Shown one piece after another: positions 27,091 to 34,830 of a stretch of DNA of 64,000 nt. A program made the position numbers and the translations under genes. The notes below the pieces were generated by a model that worked only from the letters and a program-made list of their open reading frames with translations, made no database searches and was not told the origin of the DNA. Source of the stretch: Clostridia bacterium (GTDB lineage Bacteria > Bacillota > Clostridia > Christensenellales > Aristaeellaceae); contig JAFSOC010000015.1 in the NCBI GenBank assembly GCA_017447185.1, forward strand, positions 310,672 through 374,671, written 5' to 3'. Numbering within the stretch: position 1 is the stretch's first letter; every line of letters begins with the position of its first letter.

Positions 27091-28074
27091 ATGTTTCATC
27101 TTCAGCAAAAGTCATTTCTGAAACTACTGGATCTCAGTCCTGAAGACATTACCGGCCTTCTGGATCTTGCTTCTGATCTCAAGAAAAAAAAGAAAGCCGG
27201 TATTCCGCATGCTTTTCATCAGGGGAAAAATGTTGCCCTGATTTTTGAAAAAACAAGCACTCGTACCCGCTGCTCTTTTGAAGTTGCGGCGTATGATCTG
27301 GGAATGAATTGTACGTATCTGGATCCTTCCGGCAGTCAGATCGGTAAAAAAGAAAGCATTGCGGATACTGCCCGGGTCCTTGGACGTATGTATGACGGAA
27401 TTGAGTATCGCGGTTACGGACAGCAGATTGTTGAAGAACTTGCCCGTTATTCCGGTGTTCCTGTCTGGAACGGACTGACCAATGAGTTCCATCCGACCCA
27501 GATCCTTGCCGATCTGCTTACGCTTCGTGAGCACTTTGGGTTTCTGAAAGGTCTCAAGCTCGTCTATTGCGGTGATGCCCGTTACAATATGGGAAACTCA
27601 CTAATGGTCGGGTGTGCAAAGATGGGTATGCATTTTGTCGCCTGTGCGCCAAAGAAATACTGGCCGGATTCAAAACTCATTGAGGAGTGCAAACGTATTG
27701 CGGACGAAAATGGCGCTGTAATTGATTTCTCTGAGGACACATCCTGTGTGGAAGGTGCTCATGCCATCTATACGGATGTATGGGTTTCCATGGGTGAGCC
27801 TGATTCTGTCTGGGAAGAAAGAATCCAGAATCTGCTGCCTTACCGTGTAACAGCTGATCTCATGCGAAAAGCCGGTCCGCAATGTGTTTTCATGCATTGT
27901 CTGCCCTCCTTCCATGATCTGAACACATCCATCGGCAGAACCATCTTCGACAAGTTCGGAATTGACTGTATGGAAGTGACAGATGAAGTTTTTGAAAGCT
28001 CTCAGTCCATTGTCTTTGAAGAAGCAGAAAACAGGATGCACACCATAAAGGCAGTAATGGCTGCAACACTGTGA
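27091..28074 (+). CDS. argF: Ornithine carbamoyltransferase
   Basis: 327 aa. The carbamoyl-phosphate site [11 protein letters not shown], the HPTQ-like [12 protein letters not shown] and the ornithine site [10 protein letters not shown] identify the ornithine enzyme. Makes citrulline from ornithine in arginine synthesis. ATG at 27091 has AAGGAG upstream; earlier in-frame codons run through the promoter. No arc genes nearby, so an anabolic role (ArgF) is favoured over the catabolic ArcB, though sequence alone does not decide. The next gene begins 27 bp on. Confidence 0.95.
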   Translation: MFHLQQKSFLKLLDLSPEDITGLLDLASDLKKKKKAGIPHAFHQGKNVALIFEKTSTRTRCSFEVAAYDLGMNCTYLDPSGSQIGKKESIADTARVLGRMYDGIEYRGYGQQIVEELARYSGVPVWNGLTNEFHPTQILADLLTLREHFGFLKGLKLVYCGDARYNMGNSLMVGCAKMGMHFVACAPKKYWPDSKLIEECKRIADENGAVIDFSEDTSCVEGAHAIYTDVWVSMGEPDSVWEERIQNLLPYRVTADLMRKAGPQCVFMHCLPSFHDLNTSIGRTIFDKFGIDCMEVTDEVFESSQSIVFEEAENRMHTIKAVMAATL

Positions 28075-28101
28075 TTGAATTCTTGTTGGAGGCTTCAGAT
28101 A

Positions 28102-29076
28102 ATGTTTATCAAAGGTTTTACATATGGATATAATGCAGGCCGCGGTGACTACAGATCACCTGATGCTGCAGTATCGATGCAGCGTCTTGCTGCCCTGGGC
28201 GGAAACTGGGTTGCCCTCGCCTTTTCTGTTATGCAGGATTCATATCATTCCACGGTGATACGTCCGGATTACCGGTATACTGTGACGGATCTTGATATCA
28301 TTGCCGCTGTCCGGCGGTTACACGATCTGGGGCTGAAAGTCTGCATGAAACCAATGGTCAACTGCGCAGACGGGGTCTGGCGTGCCATGATTGATTTTCC
28401 TCCGCAGGAATTCGGCCCTGGACAGAGTACCTACTGGAAGGAATGGTTTTCTTCCTATAAGGCTTTTCTTTGTCACTATGCCGAGATTGCTGAAACAACA
28501 GAATGCGAGATGTTTTGTACAGGATGTGAAATGCTTGGGACAGAACTGCAGGAAGAATTATGGCGCAGCACAATTGAATCTGTTCGTTCCATTTACCACG
28601 GTCCCCTTGTATATAACACCAACCACGGACATGAAGACAGTGTTTCCTGGTGGGATGCTGTTGATTACATTGGTACATCTGCATACTACCGTGTAGCTTC
28701 CCGCCCGGGTGAAACCATGGAAAACATGCTTGCAGCCTGGAATGGATACAAAAAAAATCTCGCCGAAATCTCCGCGCGTCATGGAAACAAACAGATCATC
28801 TTTATGGAAATCGGCTGTCGAAGTGCATCCGGGTGCGCTATGATGCCCTATGACTTCAGTCATCGCGAATTCCCTTATAGTGAAGACGAACAAGCTAATT
28901 TCTATGAATCCGCCCTCCGTTCCATGTGGAATGAATCCTGGTTTGCCGGTTTCTTCTGGTGGGATTGGTACACCAAACTTCCGGACAAAACACCGGAAAT
29001 GGGATTTTCTGTAGTGAACAAAAAAGCAGAAGATGTTGTTAAATCCTGGTATGCAAAAGAAACGTGCCGTAAATAA
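28102..29076 (+). CDS. GH113-like beta-mannanase family enzyme, intracellular
   Basis: 324 aa TIM-barrel without a signal peptide. GH113 features: FIKGFTYGYNAGRG opening, acid/base Glu in FCTGCEMLG, DYIGTSAYY strand, nucleophile Glu in FMEIGCRSASG, and a Trp-rich FFWWDWYT at the end. GH113 enzymes are retaining beta-mannan hydrolases of clan A. A cytoplasmic form would act on imported manno-oligosaccharides. GGAGG precedes the ATG at 28102. Co-transcribed with argF (27-bp gap), an odd pairing of arginine and glycan genes that is likely just read-through. Confidence 0.8.
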   Translation: MFIKGFTYGYNAGRGDYRSPDAAVSMQRLAALGGNWVALAFSVMQDSYHSTVIRPDYRYTVTDLDIIAAVRRLHDLGLKVCMKPMVNCADGVWRAMIDFPPQEFGPGQSTYWKEWFSSYKAFLCHYAEIAETTECEMFCTGCEMLGTELQEELWRSTIESVRSIYHGPLVYNTNHGHEDSVSWWDAVDYIGTSAYYRVASRPGETMENMLAAWNGYKKNLAEISARHGNKQIIFMEIGCRSASGCAMMPYDFSHREFPYSEDEQANFYESALRSMWNESWFAGFFWWDWYTKLPDKTPEMGFSVVNKKAEDVVKSWYAKETCRK

Positions 29077-29092
29077 TTCGGCACGTTCTCTT
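29061..29092 (+). terminator. Terminator after argF-GH113 (overlaps the gene end)
   Basis: Perfect 9-bp stem AACGTGCCG / CGGCACGTT (29061-29069, 29079-29087) with CTCTTT downstream. The left arm is inside the last codons of the GH113 gene. It also faces the convergent gene ending at 29104. Confidence 0.75.
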
Positions 29093-29103
29093 TATGCTTA
29101 TGT

Positions 29104-29655
29104 TTACAGGTCATTCTCAGCCAGGTATTGCTCCAGTTTTTTGATCATTTCGTCGCCGTTGAGATCTTTGAAAATCCGGATAAAGCATCCGGCAATCATT
29201 GGATTCATATCAAGTTTTGATTCAACAGCTCTGGAATCTGTTTTCATTCCGTAACATCTTTTGCCTGATGCATATGCAATTCCCAGTTCCACACATGCTC
29301 CTTCGTCAGGAACCCGTCCGTCAATAAGCATCACAAGAATATCTGCTTTCATAATGGAAGAATAATCCAGCCTGAAAATCATATCAATCAGTTCTTCTTC
29401 GGTTTTTCCTTCCATCTCCGCAGCTAACAATCCGTCGCGCTGAGGCAGAAATACCTCATATCCGTGATCTTCAAGCACTTTTACAACCTTTAGGTTGTAA
29501 TCCCGTTCTGCCTGCGAAAACAACGGTGCTGCAAAGTATATTTTCCCTTTTGAAAGAGCATTTGTTTCCCCTTTTGCCATTGCACAAACACAGGCAGAAA
29601 GAAATATTACAGCACATATCATCAGTATAATAATTTTTCCCGGCAATTTCTTCAT
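29104..29655 (-). CDS. Lipoprotein with nucleoside 2-deoxyribosyltransferase domain
   Basis: 183 aa. Residues 1-22 form a lipoprotein signal (MKKLPGKIIILMIC, lipobox LSAC, Cys22). The rest is a nucleoside 2-deoxyribosyltransferase fold: IYFAAPLFSQAERDYN, then LPQRDG, a DILVMLIDG strand and PDEGACVELGIAYASGK carrying the nucleophilic Glu. Such enzymes normally swap bases of deoxynucleosides in the cytoplasm; membrane anchoring on the outer face is unusual. Start at 29655 has AAAGG upstream. Last gene of the GntR-led operon, 41 bp after dapF. Confidence 0.75.
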   Translation of the reverse strand: MKKLPGKIIILMICAVIFLSACVCAMAKGETNALSKGKIYFAAPLFSQAERDYNLKVVKVLEDHGYEVFLPQRDGLLAAEMEGKTEEELIDMIFRLDYSSIMKADILVMLIDGRVPDEGACVELGIAYASGKRCYGMKTDSRAVESKLDMNPMIAGCFIRIFKDLNGDEMIKKLEQYLAENDL

Positions 29656-29696
29656 TTGAAACACCTTTCTTTCAATTGAACATGTCCGCATATTGC

Positions 29697-30488
29697 TTAC
29701 CATTCACCGTCAAAAACAAACTCGGCAGGTCCTTCCTGAAACACATGATTGGTCTTTTCATCCCATTCGATCTCAAGTGTTCCACCGTTCAGTTCCAGTG
29801 CCGCCTTTCGGTCTGTCAGTCCATTTGCGACTGCAGCTGCCAATGTTGCGCATGCACCGGTTCCGCATGCCATGGTTTCTCCTGCTCCCCGCTCCCATAC
29901 ACGCATACGGATCCGATCTCTGGACAGTATCTTTGCAAATTCAGTATTGGTCCTGTTCGGAAAAATTGGAGCATGTTCGATTTCAGTTCCATAACCTGCC
30001 ACATCAAAGTCTTCCACTTCATCCTGGAAAATGACAGCATGAGGATTTCCTATGCTGACCCGCGTAAAGGGAAAAATGATACCCTTTGAAACCACTTTTT
30101 CCCCTTTCCCCAGTATCTCGGGCTCACCCATATCCACACGGACAGATTCAACTTTTCCGTTCATGACATTCAGCTGAAGGATTTTTATTCCTGCGCCAGT
30201 TGCCAAACAGACTTCAGTCTTTTTTGTCAATCCCCGTTCATAAACGTATTTCCCGATACACCTTGTGGCATTTCCGCACATCTCTGATTCGCTGCCATCT
30301 GAGTTATACATTTTCATCCGGAAATCCGCCTTCTCATCAGGACAGATCAAAACCAGTCCGTCACTGCCTACGCCGAAATGACGGTCACTGATTTTTCTGG
30401 AAACTTCTTCCGGATTGATGACCTGTTCCTCAAAACAGTTGACATAGATATAATCATTTCCGATTCCCTGCATTTTTGTAAACTTCAT
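29697..30488 (-). CDS. dapF: Diaminopimelate epimerase
   Basis: 263 aa, full length. The two catalytic cysteines are in SEMCGNATRC and MACGTGACAT. Opens MKFTKMQGIGNDYIYV, the family start, after GGCGGGA. Converts LL- to meso-diaminopimelate for lysine and peptidoglycan. It is the fourth gene of a unit headed by the GntR regulator, not beside other dap or lys genes. Confidence 0.96.
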   Translation of the reverse strand: MKFTKMQGIGNDYIYVNCFEEQVINPEEVSRKISDRHFGVGSDGLVLICPDEKADFRMKMYNSDGSESEMCGNATRCIGKYVYERGLTKKTEVCLATGAGIKILQLNVMNGKVESVRVDMGEPEILGKGEKVVSKGIIFPFTRVSIGNPHAVIFQDEVEDFDVAGYGTEIEHAPIFPNRTNTEFAKILSRDRIRMRVWERGAGETMACGTGACATLAAAVANGLTDRKAALELNGGTLEIEWDEKTNHVFQEGPAEFVFDGEW

Positions 30489-30507
30489 ATAATTTCCCGC
30501 CTTCTGA

Positions 30508-31029
30508 TTATTCAACCTGTCCGGACACAGGAAGGGATTCACCTGTCAGAGATGGCATTTCTTCGTTTCGTTTATCTTTGTGGCGGATAAACTTATTCAG
30601 TTCTTTCAATCGTTCTATCCTTCCCTGAACACGCCGGCCCGTCAGTGTTTTGCTCCGGTAACGGTCAAACATTGCACGCACTCCCATTGTTACGGGTATG
30701 GCAGCCCAGAAACCGGCAATGCCTGTAACTGCTGCACCCACGCCCATCGCAGCACCGCTTTTTACCATGCGAAAAGCACCATCTTTCAGGCCGGTTTTTC
30801 CGGGTTTTCTTCCGAGAAGTACTTTTGTTCCTTCTGTTGCGGATATAATGACAAAAGGAAGAATTCCGGATACGCTTTGTGTCAGTTCTGTCAGAATTCC
30901 TGTTTCTTCCAGAATGCCTGTATCCACAGCGATTTCATCCACATAGGTAAGACCTGTTGCAATTGTATCGACAACTGTATCATGCTGGCGTTTTCTGTAT
31001 TCCTTTACAAGTTCCTCGTAAGTTTTCAT
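30508..31029 (-). CDS. Putative membrane-associated protein, unknown
   Basis: 173 aa, family not recognised. A charged N-terminal helix (MKTYEELVKEYRKRQ), then a hydrophobic stretch (about residues 45-66) and a Gly/Ala-rich hydrophobic segment (about 90-120: GAAMGVGAAVTGIAGFWAA), then a basic C-terminal tail. The start at 31029 is placed after a GGAGG. It sits between a coiled-coil membrane protein and dapF with about 20-bp gaps. I cannot assign a function. Confidence 0.65.
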   Translation of the reverse strand: MKTYEELVKEYRKRQHDTVVDTIATGLTYVDEIAVDTGILEETGILTELTQSVSGILPFVIISATEGTKVLLGRKPGKTGLKDGAFRMVKSGAAMGVGAAVTGIAGFWAAIPVTMGVRAMFDRYRSKTLTGRRVQGRIERLKELNKFIRHKDKRNEEMPSLTGESLPVSGQVE

Positions 31030-31055
31030 CGGATTTCCTCCGTATTCTGACACAT

Positions 31056-31511
31056 TTACAGCAGTTTGTTGACCAGTGTTACAATGACCCATGCTGCTGC
31101 GGCAATTGCTACAAGGATTGTCAAATCTTTGATGATATTACCTTTTCGTCCTTTATCCTTCGCGGGCTTGCTGTTTGCCTTTTTCTCCAGTGCAGCCAAC
31201 CGGTTGCGCAGTTCAGTCACATCCCGGTCATGCGCTCTGCGCTCTTCTTCCAGCAATGTTTCCGTTTCATCGATTTTGCTCTGAAGAGACTGGATCCTCC
31301 GGTCTTCTTCCGTCATCATTTTGTCCACTTCGCGGCGCAGCGTGGTCTGGTCTTCGCAGAGTCCTTCTGCAACCAGTGTCATTTCTGCCGTAAAATTCTC
31401 AATCAGCTGTGCAGTGTTTTCACCCCGGACCATTTTCAGGGCTCCATCCCAAATTTTCTTAGGCTTATCTGCAGTGGCTGTCTTTTCAGTCAGCTCTTTT
31501 TTTTCGCTCAT
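31056..31511 (-). CDS. Tail-anchored coiled-coil protein, unknown
   Basis: 151 aa. Charged N-terminus, long coiled coil (about residues 55-110) and one C-terminal membrane segment (about 128-147, ILVAIAAAAWVIVTLV). The body should face the cytoplasm with a C-terminal tail anchor. No family recognised. 26 bp from the GntR gene upstream and from the unknown gene downstream, so coordinately expressed. Confidence 0.65.
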   Translation of the reverse strand: MSEKKELTEKTATADKPKKIWDGALKMVRGENTAQLIENFTAEMTLVAEGLCEDQTTLRREVDKMMTEEDRRIQSLQSKIDETETLLEEERRAHDRDVTELRNRLAALEKKANSKPAKDKGRKGNIIKDLTILVAIAAAAWVIVTLVNKLL

Positions 31512-31537
31512 CTTATTGTTCCTTTCCTGTAAAGCAG

Positions 31538-32248
31538 TCAGATTCTGAATACAAACCGGTCTCCGCGGATCAGCTGCAGGCTGTTATGCAGAGGCCTTCC
31601 TTTCTGATCATACACTACTTCATGCAGTCGCATCAATGGAGCACCAGTTTCAATTTCAAGCAGCTTAGCCTGGGTATCCGTAGCAAAAGTCATCGAAATA
31701 TCGTGAGAAGCCTGTTTCGGTTCAATGCCGTAATCCCGCAGAATATTATACAGGCTGCCGCCAAGGTTTTCATTTTCCAGGTAAGAGTATGCCATGGAAA
31801 AATGGTTTTTTTCCAGTACAACAGGAATCCCGTCCGCTGTACGAACACGAAGGGTTTCCAGGATCCTTGATCCTTTCGGCACGTTCAGTTCCTGCTGATC
31901 TGTTTCGTCTGAATCCGTTTCAACAACGTGAATCACACGTGTTCCGCACTGGAAACCGTTTTGTTTGCACGCGTCATGAAAGCTATGAATGCTTTTCAGA
32001 TCCTGACTGATTCGCGGTGTGGACACAAAGGTGCCTTTTCCCTGTTTTCTTTCAAGCAGACCTTCTGCAGTCAGTTCTGCCAGCGCACGGCGAACAGTTA
32101 CCCGGCTCACTTTATAAAGAGCTTCCAGTTCGTGTTCCGGTGGAATTTTGCTTCCAACCGGATAGGTCCCCCGTTCAATATCTTCTGCCAGCCGCTGCAT
32201 CAGTTGATGATACAGCGGGCTTGAACTTTCACTCTGAAGTTTTTTCAT
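31538..32248 (-). CDS. GntR/HutC family regulator with UTRA domain
   Basis: 236 aa. Residues about 8-72 are the GntR winged helix (YHQLMQRLAEDIERG, VSRVTVRRALAELTAEGLLERKQGKGTFV). The rest is the UTRA effector domain, which in YvoA/DasR binds amino-sugar phosphates and in others different small molecules. ATG at 32248 follows GGGAGGA; a longer frame to 32371 covers the promoter. Likely autoregulated through the palindrome at 32263. Heads an operon with two unknown membrane proteins, dapF and the lipoprotein. Confidence 0.9.
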   Translation of the reverse strand: MKKLQSESSSPLYHQLMQRLAEDIERGTYPVGSKIPPEHELEALYKVSRVTVRRALAELTAEGLLERKQGKGTFVSTPRISQDLKSIHSFHDACKQNGFQCGTRVIHVVETDSDETDQQELNVPKGSRILETLRVRTADGIPVVLEKNHFSMAYSYLENENLGGSLYNILRDYGIEPKQASHDISMTFATDTQAKLLEIETGAPLMRLHEVVYDQKGRPLHNSLQLIRGDRFVFRI

Positions 32249-32262
32249 CAGGCATTCCTCCC

Positions 32263-32290
32263 TGTTGTATTGATACATATTAATACAACA
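32263..32290 (-). promoter_or_regulatory. 28-bp palindromic operator for the GntR regulator
   Basis: Near-perfect palindrome with 13-base half-sites TGTTGTATTGATA / TATTAATACAACA (one mismatch pair) around a CA centre. It begins 6 bp after the -10 box and so covers the transcription start, the classic place for repression. Confidence 0.75.
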
Positions 32291-32295
32291 ATTGT

Positions 32296-32324
32296 ATGAT
32301 ACCATTGTACAGGGAAAAACGCAA
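32296..32324 (-). promoter_or_regulatory. Promoter of the GntR-led operon
   Basis: Minus strand TTGCGT, 17-bp spacer, TATCAT (plus 32319-32324 and 32296-32301). Confidence 0.6.
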
Positions 32325-32340
32325 CCCTCTGTATAAAGAT

Positions 32341-32379
32341 ATAAAAAGACTCCGGCAGCTTCAAAAGCCAACCGGAGTC
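32341..32379 (-). terminator. Terminator of the PadR-DUF4097 unit
   Basis: 8-bp stem GACTCCGG / CCGGAGTC (plus 32348-32355, 32372-32379), 16-base loop, five T on the minus strand; 11 bp after the DUF4097 gene stop. Confidence 0.9.
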
Positions 32380-32389
32380 CCTGTCATTA

Positions 32390-33580
32390 TTATTTGATTT
32401 TTACATCGCCGCTGACACTTTTTGCGGTAATCTGGAGTTTTGCACCAGCCCCGCTGTCTGTATAACGGCAGGAAGTTGAACCGGATACTGTCGACATCGT
32501 CGCATGTACACTGTCTGTACCTGTAGCCAGGCCGATTTCTACATCACCACTGGTGGTTCGGGCCTGGATATCGCTGACTTTGTCTGTGCGCATTTCTATG
32601 GTCACATCACCACTGACGGAATTGATCATAATCTTTTCCGCTTCACCGTTCATCTTTGCATCACCACTGGTTGATTTCATTTCCATTTTCTGATAGGAGC
32701 CATGCGCTTCCACATCACCGCTCATGCTGGTCATGGTAATGGACTCCGCATTACCGGTGAATTCTATATCGCCGCTCATGGTGCTCACAGTTACCTTACC
32801 GGCAGCTTTTCCGTCGCGGGCTTCCACTTCAATCTCTCCGCTCATACTGTGGATGATCAGCTCTTCGGGAAGGATAGCGTTCATGTGGATTTCGCCAGAC
32901 TTGGAATTCAGGTTCAATTCTGCCAGAGATACTGCCGGAAGATCAATATATACATTCCAGCTTACCGCAATGCTGGAAGCAACCGTGCCGATTGTTTTGC
33001 CAAGAAAATTCAGCAGTCCCTTCATCGTAAATTCCTGACTGCCAAGTTTCTTTCCTGCTTCTTCAATCGTTTGCTTTGTCTGATCAAGGATTCGTACAGA
33101 AAGTCTTTCACCGTCCTGTTCGCAAAGAAGCTGGCTCATATCTTCACAGCGAACATGAATCCGGTCATCCGGGGAAATCCCAATCTTCAGGTCGCATTTA
33201 TTGATGTCAGTCCTGATCCTGCGAATTTCAGAAGCGCTGAAAACATATTCTGAAGGAATATCTTTAACCGGTACTTCCGTTTTTGTTTCGGTTTCTCCAA
33301 CATTGATAGTCGGAATTTCTTTTTTATTTTCTGTCTGTGTCTCTTTGTTTTCCGAATCCAAACCTGTTTTTTTCGGATACTCATCAATAACTTCCTTCAT
33401 GCCCTTCAGGCTCTCAACAACAGCATCAATGGCTTCTGTTTCACTCATGCCGCGGCTGACCAGATCGTCAAAATGTTCCTGGCAATTGTTCAGCAGTTCT
33501 TCATGCAATGCCCGGGTTTCAGCATTATCCACGGTATTCTTAAACATATAATCAATAATTCCCTGAATGCTCGCGTTCAT
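32390..33580 (-). CDS. DUF4097 family beta-helix-like protein
   Basis: 396 aa. The N-terminal about 70 residues resemble the DUF1700-type helical module found after PadR genes; a linker rich in Glu/Thr follows. Residues about 120 to the end are a DUF4097 repeat domain with at least eight copies of an (S/T)xSGD(V/I/A) turn, each on a short beta strand. No signal peptide or clear membrane segment. PadR-DUF1700-DUF4097 pairs are known in Firmicutes as envelope-stress type modules without a settled function. Its ATG overlaps the PadR stop. Confidence 0.8.
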   Translation of the reverse strand: MNASIQGIIDYMFKNTVDNAETRALHEELLNNCQEHFDDLVSRGMSETEAIDAVVESLKGMKEVIDEYPKKTGLDSENKETQTENKKEIPTINVGETETKTEVPVKDIPSEYVFSASEIRRIRTDINKCDLKIGISPDDRIHVRCEDMSQLLCEQDGERLSVRILDQTKQTIEEAGKKLGSQEFTMKGLLNFLGKTIGTVASSIAVSWNVYIDLPAVSLAELNLNSKSGEIHMNAILPEELIIHSMSGEIEVEARDGKAAGKVTVSTMSGDIEFTGNAESITMTSMSGDVEAHGSYQKMEMKSTSGDAKMNGEAEKIMINSVSGDVTIEMRTDKVSDIQARTTSGDVEIGLATGTDSVHATMSTVSGSTSCRYTDSGAGAKLQITAKSVSGDVKIK

Positions 33581-33912
33581 TGTTTTTCCTCCTCCAACAA
33601 CCGATTGAGTACTCCCCTGGTTTCATACCAGGCTTGCACTTCTTCTTCCAGCTTTTTCCTTCCATCTTCTGTAAGACTGTAGTACCTGCGCCGGGCGCCG
33701 ACCATCTCATTTCCCCAGTAAGATCGGATATAACCCGCGCCTTCCAGCCGCCGGAACGCTGTATATAATGTTGCTTCTTTCAGTTCCAGCCGGCCGCCGC
33801 TGATATTGGCTACTTTTTTGCTGATCTGGTAACCGTATCCGTCTTCTTTCGCCAGCTGGCGAAGAATAACCGCATCAGTATATCCGCGCAGCAGATCTGC
33901 CGAAATCACCAT
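33577..33912 (-). CDS. PadR family transcriptional regulator
   Basis: 111 aa. N-terminal winged helix with DGYGYQISKKVANISG, the recognition element EATLYTAFRRLEGAGYI and a wing RRYYSLTEDGRKKL, then a short dimerisation helix. PadR regulators act as repressors released by stress or ligand. Coupled to the DUF4097 gene (4-bp overlap). An inverted repeat lies on its own promoter. Confidence 0.93.
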   Translation of the reverse strand: MVISADLLRGYTDAVILRQLAKEDGYGYQISKKVANISGGRLELKEATLYTAFRRLEGAGYIRSYWGNEMVGARRRYYSLTEDGRKKLEEEVQAWYETRGVLNRLLEEEKQ

Positions 33913-33932
33913 CGGATCACCTCCCGATGCAT

Positions 33933-33966
33933 GTTATATCATTATATACCTCATCTGTCAAGGTAT
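33933..33966 (-). promoter_or_regulatory. padR promoter with overlapping inverted repeat
   Basis: Minus strand TTGACA, 17-bp spacer, TATAAC (plus 33956-33961 and 33933-33938). The perfect repeat ATACCT-N9-AGGTAT (33946-33966) covers the -35 box, a candidate PadR operator. Confidence 0.7.
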
Positions 33967-33996
33967 TTTATTTAATTATTTATAGAATTACATGAT

Positions 33997-34440
33997 TTAT
34001 TTTCCTGTGCGCTGTTTTTTACGAATTTCAGCGTCCTTGTATTCACTGATTTCTTCTGCTGTTTCCGGTACAAATGCCGGGACGGGAGAAGGCCGGTCAT
34101 CATCATCCAGTGCAACAAATACCGCATACGCTCTGTTAATCAGTTCCCTGCTTCCATCCAGCCGTTCCACCATACTGTCCACGCGAACTTCCATGGATGT
34201 CCTGCCGGTCCAGGTTACAAATGCCTCCTGTACGACTGTATCGTTCAGATATGCGGGTTTCAGAAATGTCAGGTGATCGATACAAACCGTTGTAACTGCT
34301 TTCTGTGAATATCTGCGGGCTGCAACCGCACCGACTACATCAATCCAGGCCATAATCTGCCCGCCGAATAGACGAGGTTTGGCATATCCGTTACAATGCT
34401 GCGGCATAACAATCTGTACGGATGTTGTTTTTTCAGTCAT
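33997..34440 (-). CDS. Acyl-CoA thioesterase, hotdog fold
   Basis: 147 aa. The YciA-like pattern is visible: FGGQIMAWIDVVGAVAARR on the central helix, DHLTFLKPAYLNDTV on the next strand, and a C-terminal FVALDDDDRPSPVP. The helix Asp (in AWID) is the usual catalytic acid. Would hydrolyse short- or medium-chain acyl-CoA in the cytoplasm. Overlaps nothing; the upstream unknown gene is 18 bp away and probably co-transcribed. Confidence 0.85.
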   Translation of the reverse strand: MTEKTTSVQIVMPQHCNGYAKPRLFGGQIMAWIDVVGAVAARRYSQKAVTTVCIDHLTFLKPAYLNDTVVQEAFVTWTGRTSMEVRVDSMVERLDGSRELINRAYAVFVALDDDDRPSPVPAFVPETAEEISEYKDAEIRKKQRTGK

Positions 34441-34458
34441 AAATCTATTTCCTTCGAA

Positions 34459-34743
34459 TCAGTTCATTGCATTGAATTCGTCTTCCAGGTTTTCTATATC
34501 TTCCTCAAGTGCTCTTTTTTCAACTTCCCATTCTTCGTATTCTATTCCAGATTCATCATATGGTTCATCCAATTCAAGAAGTTCCAGCCGCTCCCTCAGC
34601 TCCTCAAGTTCCTCTTCTTTATCCTCTCTCGTGGGTGCATAATACTTTGCAAACACAGTATTCTGCTGATAAGTTATGTTTCCTTTTTCATCTATCCTGA
34701 TATCCAGACGGTTCTCCGGATAATTCGGTATTTCTGACGTCAT
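34459..34743 (-). CDS. Small acidic coiled-coil protein, unknown
   Basis: 94 aa. N-terminal beta-like segment (LDIRIDEKGNITYQ) then a long, Glu-rich coiled coil (about residues 40-90). No family recognised. It is divergent from the GH67 gene with 87 bp between starts and shares the palindrome at 34779 with it. Confidence 0.55.
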   Translation of the reverse strand: MTSEIPNYPENRLDIRIDEKGNITYQQNTVFAKYYAPTREDKEEELEELRERLELLELDEPYDESGIEYEEWEVEKRALEEDIENLEDEFNAMN

Positions 34744-34761
34744 GATTGCCTCCTGCCAGGA

Positions 34762-34790
34762 TTGTCTTAAATACTTCTGTATGATAAAAT
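34762..34790 (+). promoter_or_regulatory. Promoter of the GH67 gene
   Basis: TTGTCT (34762-34767), 17-bp spacer, TAAAAT (34785-34790). The -10 box is inside the palindrome 34779-34795. Confidence 0.6.
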
Positions 34791-34795
34791 CATAC
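34779..34795 (+). promoter_or_regulatory. Perfect palindromic operator before the GH67 gene
   Basis: GTATGAT-AAA-ATCATAC, 7-bp perfect arms. It covers the -10 region, so the bound protein would repress. It differs from the GntR, PadR and LacI sites in this window, so its regulator is probably elsewhere (a uronate-type regulator is a guess). Confidence 0.65.
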
Positions 34796-34830
34796 CTGTT
34801 TCATGACTAATTGTAAAGGAGTCTTCCTGT

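Noticed and set aside
32400..33000. DNA repeat array
   Set aside because: The similarity is at the level of the protein SGD turns of DUF4097, not of DNA repeats.
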